Assembly: GCA_036274055.1 (NCBI GenBank)
Contig: DASUGM010000302.1
Coordinates: 1 to 24,336, forward strand
Length of the DNA stretch: 24,336 bases
Reading direction: 5' to 3'
Source: DASUGM01 sp036274055
GTDB lineage: Bacteria; Acidobacteriota; Vicinamibacteria; Vicinamibacterales; SCN-69-37
Position 1 is the first letter of the stretch. Every line of letters begins with the position of its first letter. The notes beneath the pieces are model-generated. The model did not search any database, was not told where the DNA came from, and worked only from the letters and a program-made list of their open reading frames with translations. The translations under genes and the position numbers were made by a program. This document shows, in pieces, positions 1-6,852 of the stretch.

Positions 1-367
1 CGTCGCGGTCCGCGACGCCGCGCCGTTCATCGAGACCTTCAAGCGGCTGTTCGACCTGCCTACCGGCGAGCCCGAGGACGTCGGCCCGCACCGCGTGCGG
101 TTCATCGAGACCGGCGACTCAACCATCGAACTCGTTGAAGCGACGAGTCCCGATTCGCCAATCGCCAGGTTTCTCGAGACCAAGGGCCAGGCGCTGCATC
201 ACGTCTGCCTGCGCGTGCCTGACATCGACGTGGCGCTCGCCAAGCTGAAAGCGCAGGGCGTCAAGCTGATCGATCAGCAGCCGCGGCGCGGTGCTCACGG
301 CTCGCGCATCGCCTTCATTCATCCGGCCAGCGCCAGTGGCCTGCTCATCGAGTTGAAGCAGCCATGA
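1..367 (+). CDS. mce: Methylmalonyl-CoA epimerase (VOC fold), C-terminal part; start lies before the window
   Basis: The frame is open from base 2 and ends at TGA 365-367, so about 121 residues are visible of a family usually about 135 long; only the first residues are missing. It begins VAVRDAAPF, matching the usual N-terminal part of the first VOC module, and continues with RFIETGDSTIELVE, ALHHVCLRV (metal-ligand His region) and AFIHPASASGLLIEL, whose Glu is the usual last metal ligand. The family interconverts (2R)- and (2S)-methylmalonyl-CoA in the cytoplasm, in propionyl-CoA metabolism. The GTG at 95 is internal and is not the real start. The stop overlaps the ATG of the next gene (ATGA), suggesting translational coupling. 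Another VOC-family role, such as a glyoxalase-like enzyme, cannot be fully excluded. Confidence 0.83.
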   Translation, partial: VAVRDAAPFIETFKRLFDLPTGEPEDVGPHRVRFIETGDSTIELVEATSPDSPIARFLETKGQALHHVCLRVPDIDVALAKLKAQGVKLIDQQPRRGAHGSRIAFIHPASASGLLIELKQP

Positions 368-1224
368 ACGTGCCCGCGCCGCTGCGCCTGAATTTCGGCG
401 ATCTCGAATTGATCTCCCTGTCCGACGGGCAGTTCCGTCTCGACGGCGGCGCGATGTTCGGCGTCGTCCCGAAGACGTTGTGGGAGCGGCGCAGCGCGCC
501 GGACGAGCGCAACCGGATCACGATGGGCCTGCGCCCGCTCCTGGTGCGCACCGGCGGCAAGAACGTGCTCATCGATGCCGGCATCGGCGACAAGCTCAGT
601 CCGAAGGAAATCGACATCTACGGCGTCGACCGCACGCACCATCTCGATCACTCGCTGGCCGCCGCCGGCTTGACCGCGCGCGACATCGACGTCGTCATCG
701 CCACGCACCTTCATTTCGATCACATCGGTGGCGCGACCGCGCTCGTCGACGGCGTGCTGGTGCCGCGATTCCCGCGCGCGAAATACTTCATTCGTACCGG
801 CGAGTGGCAAGACGCGACCCATCCCCACGAACGCAACCGCGCCAGCTACCTCGCCGAGAATTTCGTGCCCCTCCAGCAGGCTGGTGTGATCGAGTTCTAC
901 GACGACGACAGCGAGCTCGTGCCCGGCATCACCGTGCAGCGCACCGGCGGCCACGCGATGTTCCATCAGATCGTCCGCATCGTCTCCGGCCGCCGCACTG
1001 CCGTGTTCACCGCCGATCTGATCCCGACGACGGCGCATCTGGACGAGGCGTGGATCATGGCCTACGACCTGTATCCGATGGACACGCTGGCCTTCAAGAA
1101 ACAGTTCCTGCGCGAGGCGATCGCCGGCGAGTACGTTATCTTCTTCGAGCACGATCCGGCCGTGGCGGCCGGCATCATCCGGCTCGACGGCACCCGAAAA
1201 CGGGTCGAGCCCATTCACGCATAA
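364..1224 (+). CDS. MBL-fold metallo-hydrolase
   Basis: This 286-residue protein has the metallo-beta-lactamase metal motif THLHFDH at residues 114-120. Further expected ligand regions are a Gly-Gly-His at about 195-197, an Asp in FTADL near 217, and a late His in FFEHDP near 253. The set is complete, so a working dinuclear metal site is likely. The start overlaps the preceding epimerase stop by four bases, and the stop TAA touches the ATG of mtnP, so it sits inside an operon. The overall form resembles quorum-quenching lactonase-like or other small-molecule hydrolases of the superfamily, but the substrate cannot be read from the sequence. No signal peptide is seen, so a cytoplasmic location is expected. 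Confidence 0.85.
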   Translation: MNVPAPLRLNFGDLELISLSDGQFRLDGGAMFGVVPKTLWERRSAPDERNRITMGLRPLLVRTGGKNVLIDAGIGDKLSPKEIDIYGVDRTHHLDHSLAAAGLTARDIDVVIATHLHFDHIGGATALVDGVLVPRFPRAKYFIRTGEWQDATHPHERNRASYLAENFVPLQQAGVIEFYDDDSELVPGITVQRTGGHAMFHQIVRIVSGRRTAVFTADLIPTTAHLDEAWIMAYDLYPMDTLAFKKQFLREAIAGEYVIFFEHDPAVAAGIIRLDGTRKRVEPIHA

Positions 1225-2088
1225 ATGTCATCAGCGCAAATCGGCATCATCGGCGGCTCCGGTCTGTACGACATGGCCGAACTCACCGACCGCGAGGAAC
1301 GCACGATCAAGACGCCGTTCGGCGATCCGTCGGGACCGTACGTCCTGGCGACGCTGCGCGGCCGCCGCGTCGCGTTTCTGCCCCGGCATGGCGTCGGCCA
1401 CAAGCTGCTGCCGTCGGAGTTGAACTTCCGCGCGAACATCTACGGCTTCAAACTGCTCGGCGCCGAGTGGATCCTGTCGGCCAGCGCGGTCGGCAGCCTG
1501 CGCGAAGACTACAAGCCGCAGGACCTGGTCGTGCCCGATCAGTTTTTCGATCGCACGCGCGGGCGCGTCAGCACGTTCTTCGGCGAGGGGCTGGTCGCGC
1601 ACGTCGGGTTCGCGCATCCCTTCTGCAAACCATTGTCGGCGGTGATGCACGCTGCCGCGAGCAAGGCCGGCGCGACCGTCCACAAGGGCGGTACCTACGT
1701 CTGCATGGAAGGACCGCAGTTCTCGACGGTCGCCGAATCGAACAGTTACCGCGCCTCAGGCTTCGACATCATCGGCATGACTAACCTGCAGGAAGCGAAG
1801 CTGGCGCGCGAAGCCGAGATTTGCTACACCACGCTGGCGCTGGTCACCGACTACGACTGCTGGCATCCCGATCACGACTCGGTGACGGTCGAGATGATCG
1901 TCGCCAACCTGGTGGCGAACGCGAAGATGGCGCAGAGCGCGATCGCCAACGCGGTCGAGCAACTGCCGATCGAGCGCAACTGCGAGTGCGCCAAGGCGCT
2001 GGCGACGGCGATCATCACGCATCGTGAGGCCATTCCCCAGGCCACAAAGCAGAAGCTCAGCGCGATCGTCGGGAAATACCTTTCATAG
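1225..2088 (+). CDS. mtnP: S-methyl-5'-thioadenosine phosphorylase
   Basis: The 287-residue protein is full length for the MTAP/PNP (phosphorylase 2) family. It starts with IGIIGGSGLYDM (phosphate-loop Ser at 12), then has RHG near 54-56, SAVGSL near 87-92, and GGTYVCMEGPQFST near 145-158. The stretch TNLQEAKLAREAE followed by TDYDCW is typical of MTA phosphorylases rather than guanosine/inosine PNPs, and the Asp in that segment contacts the adenine. It should cleave methylthioadenosine with phosphate to adenine and methylthioribose-1-phosphate in the cytoplasm, recycling the by-product of polyamine synthesis. Its ATG directly follows the stop of the MBL-fold gene. An adenosine kinase gene follows, which supports a purine-salvage setting. 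Confidence 0.93.
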   Translation: MSSAQIGIIGGSGLYDMAELTDREERTIKTPFGDPSGPYVLATLRGRRVAFLPRHGVGHKLLPSELNFRANIYGFKLLGAEWILSASAVGSLREDYKPQDLVVPDQFFDRTRGRVSTFFGEGLVAHVGFAHPFCKPLSAVMHAAASKAGATVHKGGTYVCMEGPQFSTVAESNSYRASGFDIIGMTNLQEAKLAREAEICYTTLALVTDYDCWHPDHDSVTVEMIVANLVANAKMAQSAIANAVEQLPIERNCECAKALATAIITHREAIPQATKQKLSAIVGKYLS

Positions 2089-2091
2089 TCA

Positions 2092-2178
2092 GGCCCTAGG
2101 CGTTGGGCCCTAGGCCCTGGCAAAGACCCAAGTCCCAAGACCCAAGACCCAAGACCCAAGACCCAAGTCCCAAGACCG
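2092..2178 (+). repeat. Heptanucleotide tandem array (GGCCCTR units, then CCCAAGW units)
   Basis: The gap between mtnP and the kinase gene is almost wholly a 7-base-period array. From 2123, eight consecutive units read AAGACCC or AAGTCCC (order A,T,A,A,A,A,T,A for the variable base; the last ends in G). From 2092, GGCCCTA, GGCGTTG, GGCCCTA and GGCCCTG lie in the same 7-base register. The array stops four bases before the ATG at 2183, leaving no recognisable Shine-Dalgarno site. It resembles the short tandemly repeated heptamers described in some cyanobacteria; its function here is unknown. Confidence 0.9.
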
Positions 2179-2182
2179 AATC

Positions 2183-3118
2183 ATGAGAATCGTCGTCACC
2201 GGCTCAATCGCGTTCGATTACCTGATGTCCTTCCCCGGGAAGTTCACGGAATTGCTGTTGCCCGAACACTTGCAGCGGCTGAGCCTGAGCTTCCTCGTCG
2301 ACACGATGGACAAGCGCCGCGGCGGCTGTGCGCCGAATATCGCTTATACGCTGGCGCTGCTCGGCGAGAAACCGCGGCTGATGGCGACCGCGGGGCAGGA
2401 TTTCGCCGAGTACCGACAGTGGCTCGAGGCGGCCAACGTCGATACCTCGCTGGTCAAGGACGTGCCGGGAAAATTCACGGCTTCGTTTTTCTGCAGTACT
2501 GACGCGACCAACAACCAGATCGCGTCGTTCTACACCGGCGCGATGGCGCATGCGGCGGAGCTGTCGTTTCGATCGGCGGGGAAGACCGACCTCGCGATCA
2601 TCTCGCCGAACGATCCGGAGGCGATGGTGCAGTACGCCGAGGAGTGCCGGGCGCTGGGCATCAAGTTCATCTTCGATCCCGGCCAGCAGTGCGCGCGCAT
2701 GGAAGGCGACGCGCTGGCGGCTGGCATCGACGGCGCCTATCTGGTGATCTGCAACGACTACGAGCTCGAGCTGATTCGGCAGAAGACCGGACTCGACGAG
2801 ACCGACATCCTCAGGCAGGCCGAGATTCTCGTCATCACGCGCGGAGAGCACGGCTCGACGGTGCTCTCGAACGACGGCCGCATCGACGTGCCGGCGGCGC
2901 CGCCGCACCGAATCGAGGACCCGACCGGCGTCGGCGACGCCTATCGATCCGGCTTCATGAAGGGGCTGGCGATCGGCGCGCCGCTCGACGTCTGCGCCGA
3001 AATCGGCACCATTGCCGCAACGATCGTGCTGGAGCACCTCGGTGGCACCAGCCACACGTTCACCGTCGACCAGTTCCGCGCCCGGTTCCGTCCGCACTTC
3101 GGGGACTTGTCGCTCTGA
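2183..3118 (+). CDS. adoK: Adenosine kinase, PfkB (ribokinase) family
   Basis: The 311-residue protein opens with VVTGSIAFDYLMSFPGKF and then LLPEHLQRLSLSFLVD, which closely match the mycobacterial adenosine kinase as I recall it. It has the substrate-binding RGGCAPNIAY segment near 46-55 and the second PfkB signature EDPTGVGDAYRSGF at 245-258, where Asp252 is the catalytic base and the Gly run forms the anion hole. It should phosphorylate adenosine to AMP with ATP in the cytoplasm. Adenosine is released when S-adenosylhomocysteine is broken down, so it pairs logically with the upstream MTA phosphorylase. A heptamer array ends four bases before the start. The last 59 bases overlap the end of a convergent gene. 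A sugar or other nucleoside substrate remains possible. Confidence 0.85.
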   Translation: MRIVVTGSIAFDYLMSFPGKFTELLLPEHLQRLSLSFLVDTMDKRRGGCAPNIAYTLALLGEKPRLMATAGQDFAEYRQWLEAANVDTSLVKDVPGKFTASFFCSTDATNNQIASFYTGAMAHAAELSFRSAGKTDLAIISPNDPEAMVQYAEECRALGIKFIFDPGQQCARMEGDALAAGIDGAYLVICNDYELELIRQKTGLDETDILRQAEILVITRGEHGSTVLSNDGRIDVPAAPPHRIEDPTGVGDAYRSGFMKGLAIGAPLDVCAEIGTIAATIVLEHLGGTSHTFTVDQFRARFRPHFGDLSL

Positions 3119-3731
3119 CCAGGAACAGTCCGCCCGGCCAGTCGGGCGTGACGGCCACGTCGACGAACCCCGCGGCCGTCAGTTCGGCGATGACATCCTC
3201 GGACGCCACGCCGTGCGTGTCGCCGCCGCTGCGTTTCTCGGGCGCCACTCCACCGTGCGGCGCCGCTTTCGGCGCCGCGTCCATCACCGCAAACCGCCCG
3301 CCGGCTTTGAGCGCTCGGCGAATGCTCGCATTCATCGGCGCCGGCTTGCCGAAGTGGTGATAGACGTAGCGGGCAAAGGCACCGTCGCAACAGGCGTCCG
3401 GCAGGTTGGTGCGCTCGGCGTCGCCCTGGACGACGATGACGTTCGCGAGACGTTCCTTCGCGACCAATGCCTTGAGCGACTCGACGGTCTTCGGGTTGAT
3501 GTCGGTGCTGTAGACGCGGCCGGTCGGACCGATCTGTCGCGCCAGCTCGACGGTCATTTCTCCGCCCCCGGCGCCGATGTCCGCCACGGTGCCGCCGGGG
3601 CTGACGTTCAGTTCTTTCAGCAGCCGCGTCGCCTCGCCGGGAATATCCTTGTTCTGCGCGGCCGGCGCGGCGACAAGTACCGCGGCGCCGAGCAGCGCGG
3701 GCAGCAGTCGAATCATTGTGGAAATGCGCAT
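3060..3731 (-). CDS. Exported class I SAM-dependent methyltransferase-like protein
   Basis: Read on the minus strand from ATG 3731 this gives 223 residues; a second ATG at 3716 would remove five. The frame stays open well upstream of 3731, but that extension is low complexity and Arg rich, so it was left out. Residues 1-26 (MRISTMIRLLPALLGAAVLV and AAPAAQ) look like a Sec signal peptide. The rest is a Rossmann methyltransferase: motif I TVADIGAGGGE at 48-58, the acidic end of strand 2 in YSTDINP, a QGDAE segment near 102-106, and LKAGGRFAVMDA as the post-motif strand. The signal peptide is odd, because SAM is cytoplasmic. Its 3' end runs 59 bases into adoK on the other strand. The substrate is unknown. 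Confidence 0.75.
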   Translation of the reverse strand: MRISTMIRLLPALLGAAVLVAAPAAQNKDIPGEATRLLKELNVSPGGTVADIGAGGGEMTVELARQIGPTGRVYSTDINPKTVESLKALVAKERLANVIVVQGDAERTNLPDACCDGAFARYVYHHFGKPAPMNASIRRALKAGGRFAVMDAAPKAAPHGGVAPEKRSGGDTHGVASEDVIAELTAAGFVDVAVTPDWPGGLFLVRATSPRSADGTGRGTGRR

Positions 3732-3770
3732 AGCAGCTAGACACTTCTCGACGCCGTTTGGTTGGCTCGC

Positions 3771-4466
3771 ATGATCACCGTGGCCACCATCGCGACGTAC
3801 GCCATCGGCTGGCTCTTCGGCGTGCCGGCGTTGCTTCCGTTTCTCAACGCCGCGCCCGCCTGGTGGCTGATGGCGCGCGCGCTCCGAGTCGGGCAGGTCA
3901 ACCGCGCGATTGCGATCATGTTGATCTGGGCGGCCACATTGGCAGTGTGCGCGACGGCGATGGCCGCGTTCGGGTGGACGCGACGCGGCGGCGGCGAACT
4001 GTTTCTCCAGGCGGACTACAAGACCCAGATGATCTCGTGGGTCCAGACCGGTGTCGGTCCGGAAAGCGACCCGGCGGCGTTCGTGCCGCGGCAACTCGCC
4101 TATGCCGCCGTTTTTACGGCGGCGGCGGTCGCGACCGGCGGCGTGCTGGCGATGCCGATGGGTGCCGTGCTGATGAACTCGATGGGCGACTACGTCGGCA
4201 CGCTCGCCGCGCGCGGCGCGCATCCCTTGCCGCTCGCCGTCCTCGGCTGGCATCCGTGGGCGATCCTGCGGATTATCGGCTTCGTGATCCTGGGCGTCGT
4301 GCTGTCCGGCGTCCTCCTGTCCCGCGTCTGGACGTTTGAATACTCCTTGTCGGCCCAAACGCGCTGGCTCACGATCGGTGTCGCGCTGCTCGCGGTCGAC
4401 ATCGCCGTCAAGTGGATGCTGGCGCCGGCATGGAGTCCGCTGCTCAGGGGGCTCGCGGGATGGTGA
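3771..4466 (+). CDS. Integral membrane protein of unknown function
   Basis: The predicted protein has 231 residues from ATG 3771; an in-frame TTG at 3762 would add three residues. I do not recognise a family. Hydrophobic spans are visible at about residues 3-25, 42-65, 105-135, 160-190 and 200-220, so about five membrane segments are likely. Between them is a polar stretch (roughly 68-102) containing RRGGGELFLQADYKTQ and a Trp-Val-Gln segment, probably on one face of the membrane. Its stop overlaps the start of the DUF2085 gene by seven bases, which implies co-translation. It is divergent from the exported methyltransferase, with about 40 bases between the two starts, so a shared promoter region must be compact. 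Confidence 0.7.
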   Translation: MITVATIATYAIGWLFGVPALLPFLNAAPAWWLMARALRVGQVNRAIAIMLIWAATLAVCATAMAAFGWTRRGGGELFLQADYKTQMISWVQTGVGPESDPAAFVPRQLAYAAVFTAAAVATGGVLAMPMGAVLMNSMGDYVGTLAARGAHPLPLAVLGWHPWAILRIIGFVILGVVLSGVLLSRVWTFEYSLSAQTRWLTIGVALLAVDIAVKWMLAPAWSPLLRGLAGW

Positions 4467-4891
4467 AGGCGCTCGTGATCGCATCGATCGTGTGGCCGCT
4501 CGTGCTGGCGGCGTCGGTATGGCAGCGCGCCGCCGACGGGCCGACGACGTGGACCGCGATCGTTCACGGCATCGGTTCCCGCATCTGTCATCAAAAGCCC
4601 GAGCGGTCGTTTCATACCGCCGGCGCGCAGTGGCCGGTATGCGGCCGCTGCAGCGGGCTCTACCTTGCCGCACCGTTTGGCGCCGCGCTGGCCTTCTTCC
4701 GCCGTCGCGCGCACGACGTTCGTCGCATTCGCATGTGGCTGGCGATCGCCGCGCTGCCGACGGCGCTGACGCTCGGACTCGAATGGTTCGGCCTCGCGCC
4801 GATCGGGAACCTCTCGCGATTCATCTCCGCGCTGCCGCTGGGGGGCGCCGCCGCGTTCAGTGTGATCAGAGTCGTGGGGCGGCGGCCTTGA
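4460..4891 (+). CDS. DUF2085 membrane protein
   Basis: From ATG 4460 the protein has 143 residues. The frame is open further upstream, but the earlier starts would lie deep inside the preceding gene. The conserved DUF2085 core is clear: SRICHQKPERSFHTAG followed by PVCGRCSGLYL, giving a CHQ Cys and a Cys-x-x-Cys pair near the membrane surface. There are about four hydrophobic spans, one at the N-terminus and the rest after the Cys motif. The biochemical role of DUF2085 is not known to me; the Cys arrangement suggests metal binding or redox function, which is inference. It overlaps the preceding membrane gene by seven bases and is followed by a 209-base gap holding a large inverted repeat. Confidence 0.85.
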   Translation: MVKALVIASIVWPLVLAASVWQRAADGPTTWTAIVHGIGSRICHQKPERSFHTAGAQWPVCGRCSGLYLAAPFGAALAFFRRRAHDVRRIRMWLAIAALPTALTLGLEWFGLAPIGNLSRFISALPLGGAAAFSVIRVVGRRP

Positions 4892-4892
4892 C

Positions 4893-5077
4893 CCGTGCGC
4901 CTTTGCGCCGGTGCGACAGTGCGCCGGTGCGTGTGCACTGTGCATCTCTCGACCGTCAGTTGGGTTGATCGAAATTACGGGCTCACGCGAGAAGTTCCCA
5001 CCGCGCCGCGAAGAGAAGCGCATGGTGCACCGAGCACACGCACCGGCGCATGTGGCGCACCGGCGCAAGGCGTACGG
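4893..5077. repeat. Large imperfect inverted repeat with internal direct repeats
   Basis: The left arm (about 4893-4945) and the reverse complement of the right arm (about 5024-5077) align over some 50 bases with a few mismatches and short gaps, around a central spacer of about 80 bases. Within the left arm TGCGCCGGTGCG occurs at 4904-4915 and 4920-4931. Its complement CGCACCGGCGCA occurs at 5039-5050 and 5056-5067. A smaller hairpin, ACAGTGC/GCACTGT, lies at 4916-4941. No open frame or transposase is visible, so it looks like a REP-type or MITE-like palindromic element filling the gap between two membrane-protein genes. Confidence 0.85.
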
Positions 5078-5100
5078 ACTGATGCTGTAGACTGAGCGTC

Positions 5101-5508
5101 ATGTCGTCGTCGGTGGCCAAACCGGCCCTTGCGTCCGTCCGGCCAAGCGCCGCTCTTACCTTCGTTGCCGCGTGGCTCGTCCCCGGCGCTGGACACTTTC
5201 TTCAAGGTCAACTCCGCAAAGCCGTGATCCTGTTTGTCGTGCTGACGGCGATGTTTGCGATCGGCCTGGGTTTCGCGGGCCGACTGTTTCCGTTTCAGGT
5301 GAGCGAGCCGCTGGTGTTTCTCGCCGCGCTGGCCGAGTGGGCGATCGGCGTTCCGCGGATGATCGGCGCGTTCACCGGAGCCGGCCGCGGCGACGTCGTC
5401 GCGGCGACGTATGAGTACGGCAACACGTTCCTGATCGCCAGCGGTTTGCTCAACGTGCTCGCGATCTTCGACGCCCACGACCTCGCCACCGGACGGAAAT
5501 CCGCATGA
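5101..5508 (+). CDS. Small membrane protein, DUF6677-like
   Basis: This 135-residue protein has the N-terminal motif AAWLVPGAGHFLQGQLRKAV near residues 24-43, which I associate with DUF6677-type membrane proteins. Three or four hydrophobic spans follow, at about 40-58, 70-86 and 108-122. A conserved-looking segment, EYGNTFLIASGLLNVLAIFD, lies near the C-terminus. The function is not known. The stop overlaps the ATG of the next small gene (ATGA at 5505), so the two are likely translationally coupled and part of one transcript with the VanZ-like gene. The family name comes from motif memory and should be checked with a profile search. Confidence 0.7.
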   Translation: MSSSVAKPALASVRPSAALTFVAAWLVPGAGHFLQGQLRKAVILFVVLTAMFAIGLGFAGRLFPFQVSEPLVFLAALAEWAIGVPRMIGAFTGAGRGDVVAATYEYGNTFLIASGLLNVLAIFDAHDLATGRKSA

Positions 5509-5681
5509 CCTCGCATCTCGGCGTGATGATGCTGTTCGCGGCGTGCGTGTCGATCGTCTTCGCGACCATCCTGCGTGACGACGCGGCTGCGCAGATGCGT
5601 TTCGCCGGGCGGATCTTTCTGTCGCTCGTCGTCGGCGCCTACGCGGCCGGCTGGTTGATGTTCCTGGCGTTCGGCCGGTAG
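5505..5681 (+). CDS. 58-residue small membrane protein
   Basis: This short gene reads MTSHLGVMMLFAACVSIVFA, then a polar turn with ILRDDAAAQMRFAGR, then a second hydrophobic span SLVVGAYAAGWLMFLAF, ending at TAG 5679-5681. Two membrane helices joined by a charged loop are evident. Its ATG overlaps the upstream stop in an ATGA arrangement, and the GTG of the VanZ-like gene starts at the very next base after its stop. Position, coupling and typical codon use make it a real gene despite the small size. No family was recognised. Confidence 0.75.
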   Translation: MTSHLGVMMLFAACVSIVFATILRDDAAAQMRFAGRIFLSLVVGAYAAGWLMFLAFGR

Positions 5682-6059
5682 GTGAAACCCCGACTCTGGC
5701 TGTGGGGGCCGGTCGCGGCGATGATGGCCGCGCTTTTCGTTGCCTCCAGCATTCCCAACCTCCATCGGATTCCCGGCGGGTTCTCCGACAAGACCGCGCA
5801 CTTCTGGGCCTATGCGCTGCTCGGCCTGCTGGCGCTTCGCGCCGTTGCCGGCGGCACGTGGCGCGCGGTCAGCGGACGCGCTGCCGCGTTGGGCTGGCTG
5901 ATCGCTGTCACGTATGCCGTCACGGATGAAGTTCATCAGGCCTTCGTGCCCGGTCGCAGCCCGTCCTGGGAAGACTGGGTGGCCGACGCGCTCGGCGCCG
6001 CCATCGCGGTGGCCGCCGCTCTGGGCGTCCGCCGGCTACGCGCGGGCCGCGCAGTATAA
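5682..6059 (+). CDS. VanZ-like family membrane protein
   Basis: The protein has 125 residues from GTG 5682, which follows the upstream stop without a gap. It has the VanZ-like layout: an N-terminal helix ending in ASSIPNLHRIP, then SDKTAHFWAYALLG (the conserved Asp-Lys-x-x-His element), and TDEVHQAFVPGRSPSWEDWVAD before the last helix. About four membrane segments are expected. VanZ gives low teicoplanin resistance in enterococci, but most relatives have no known role, so no resistance function is inferred. The stop TAA is embedded in the hexamer TATAAT, a possible promoter element for the next gene. Confidence 0.85.
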   Translation: MKPRLWLWGPVAAMMAALFVASSIPNLHRIPGGFSDKTAHFWAYALLGLLALRAVAGGTWRAVSGRAAALGWLIAVTYAVTDEVHQAFVPGRSPSWEDWVADALGAAIAVAAALGVRRLRAGRAV

Positions 6060-6060
6060 T
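6055..6060 (+). promoter_or_regulatory. Candidate -10 element (TATAAT) just before the enoyl-CoA hydratase start
   Basis: A perfect TATAAT occurs nine bases before ATG 6070, overlapping the VanZ-like stop codon. No TTGACA-like hexamer is visible 16-18 bases upstream. If used, transcription would start around 6066-6070 and give an mRNA with almost no leader. The sequence is AT rich against a very GC-rich background, which argues against a pure chance hit but does not prove promoter use. Confidence 0.45.
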
Positions 6061-6069
6061 CGCCGGGAT

Positions 6070-6852
6070 ATGGGCTACGAAAACCTGCTCGTCGAGCGCG
6101 ATGGCGGCGTGCTGACGATCACGATCAACCGGCCGAAAGTGCTGAACGCGTTGAACGCCGCGACGCTGGCCGAGCTCGATCAGGAGATCACGGCGGCACG
6201 CGACGACGCCGCGGTGCGGGCGATCGTCCTGACCGGCGCCGGCGAGAAGTCCTTCGTGGCTGGCGCCGACATCAACGAGCTCGCGGTGCAGACGCCGGTC
6301 GCCGGCCGCGAGCACGCGCGGCATGGCCAGTCGTTGTTCGATCGGATCGAACGTCTGGGTAAACCGGTGGTCGCCGCCGTCAACGGCTTCGCGCTCGGCG
6401 GCGGCTGCGAACTGGCGATGGCGTGCACGATCCGCATTGCCGCCGACACCGCGAAGTTCGGCCAGCCGGAGATCAACCTCGGACTGATTCCGGGCTACGC
6501 CGGATCGCAGCGGCTGCCGCGGCTCGTCGGCCGCGGCCGCGCCCTCGAGTTGCTGCTCACCGGCAACCAGATCCCGGCCGAGGAGGCGTATCGCATCGGC
6601 CTCGTCAACAAGGTCGTGCCCGCGGCGTCGCTGCAGGCCGAGGCGAAAGCGCTGGCGGCTTCGCTGGCGTCGAAAGCGCCGGTGGCGGTCCGCTATATCC
6701 TCGAGGCCGTGGCTGGCGGGCTCGAGATGAAGTTCACCGACGCGCAGGACTACGAGGCGACGCTCTTCGGCCTGGTCTCGACCACCGAGGACATGCGCGA
6801 AGGCACCAGGGCGTTTCTCGAAAAGCGCAAAGCCGAATTCAAAGGCCGCTGA
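6070..6852 (+). CDS. Enoyl-CoA hydratase / crotonase family
   Basis: From ATG 6070 the protein has 260 residues, the normal length for crotonases; the longer frame upstream would overlap the VanZ-like gene and is not needed. It has the oxyanion-hole segment AGADI near 65-69, then GGGCELAMAC with catalytic Glu114 and FGQPEINLGLIPG with catalytic Glu134. Both acid residues of true hydratases are present. The reaction is addition of water to trans-2-enoyl-CoA in fatty acid or hydroxybutyryl-CoA metabolism in the cytoplasm. Chain-length preference cannot be read. The stop abuts the ribH ATG, so it leads a dense housekeeping run. A weak ribosome site and a TATAAT close to the start hint at a leaderless message. 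Confidence 0.92.
   Translation: MGYENLLVERDGGVLTITINRPKVLNALNAATLAELDQEITAARDDAAVRAIVLTGAGEKSFVAGADINELAVQTPVAGREHARHGQSLFDRIERLGKPVVAAVNGFALGGGCELAMACTIRIAADTAKFGQPEINLGLIPGYAGSQRLPRLVGRGRALELLLTGNQIPAEEAYRIGLVNKVVPAASLQAEAKALAASLASKAPVAVRYILEAVAGGLEMKFTDAQDYEATLFGLVSTTEDMREGTRAFLEKRKAEFKGR

Noticed and set aside
2123..2178. Heptamer array considered as a CRISPR or direct-repeat array
   Set aside because: Units are contiguous 7-mers with no spacers and no cas genes nearby.
3732..4673. N-terminal extension of the minus-strand methyltransferase frame
   Set aside because: The frame is open, but it is antisense to two membrane-protein genes, Arg/His-rich and without domain content. A clean signal peptide begins at 3731.
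4893..5077. Inverted repeat considered as the ends of an insertion sequence
   Set aside because: Only about 80 bases lie between the arms, with no transposase frame and no obvious target duplication.
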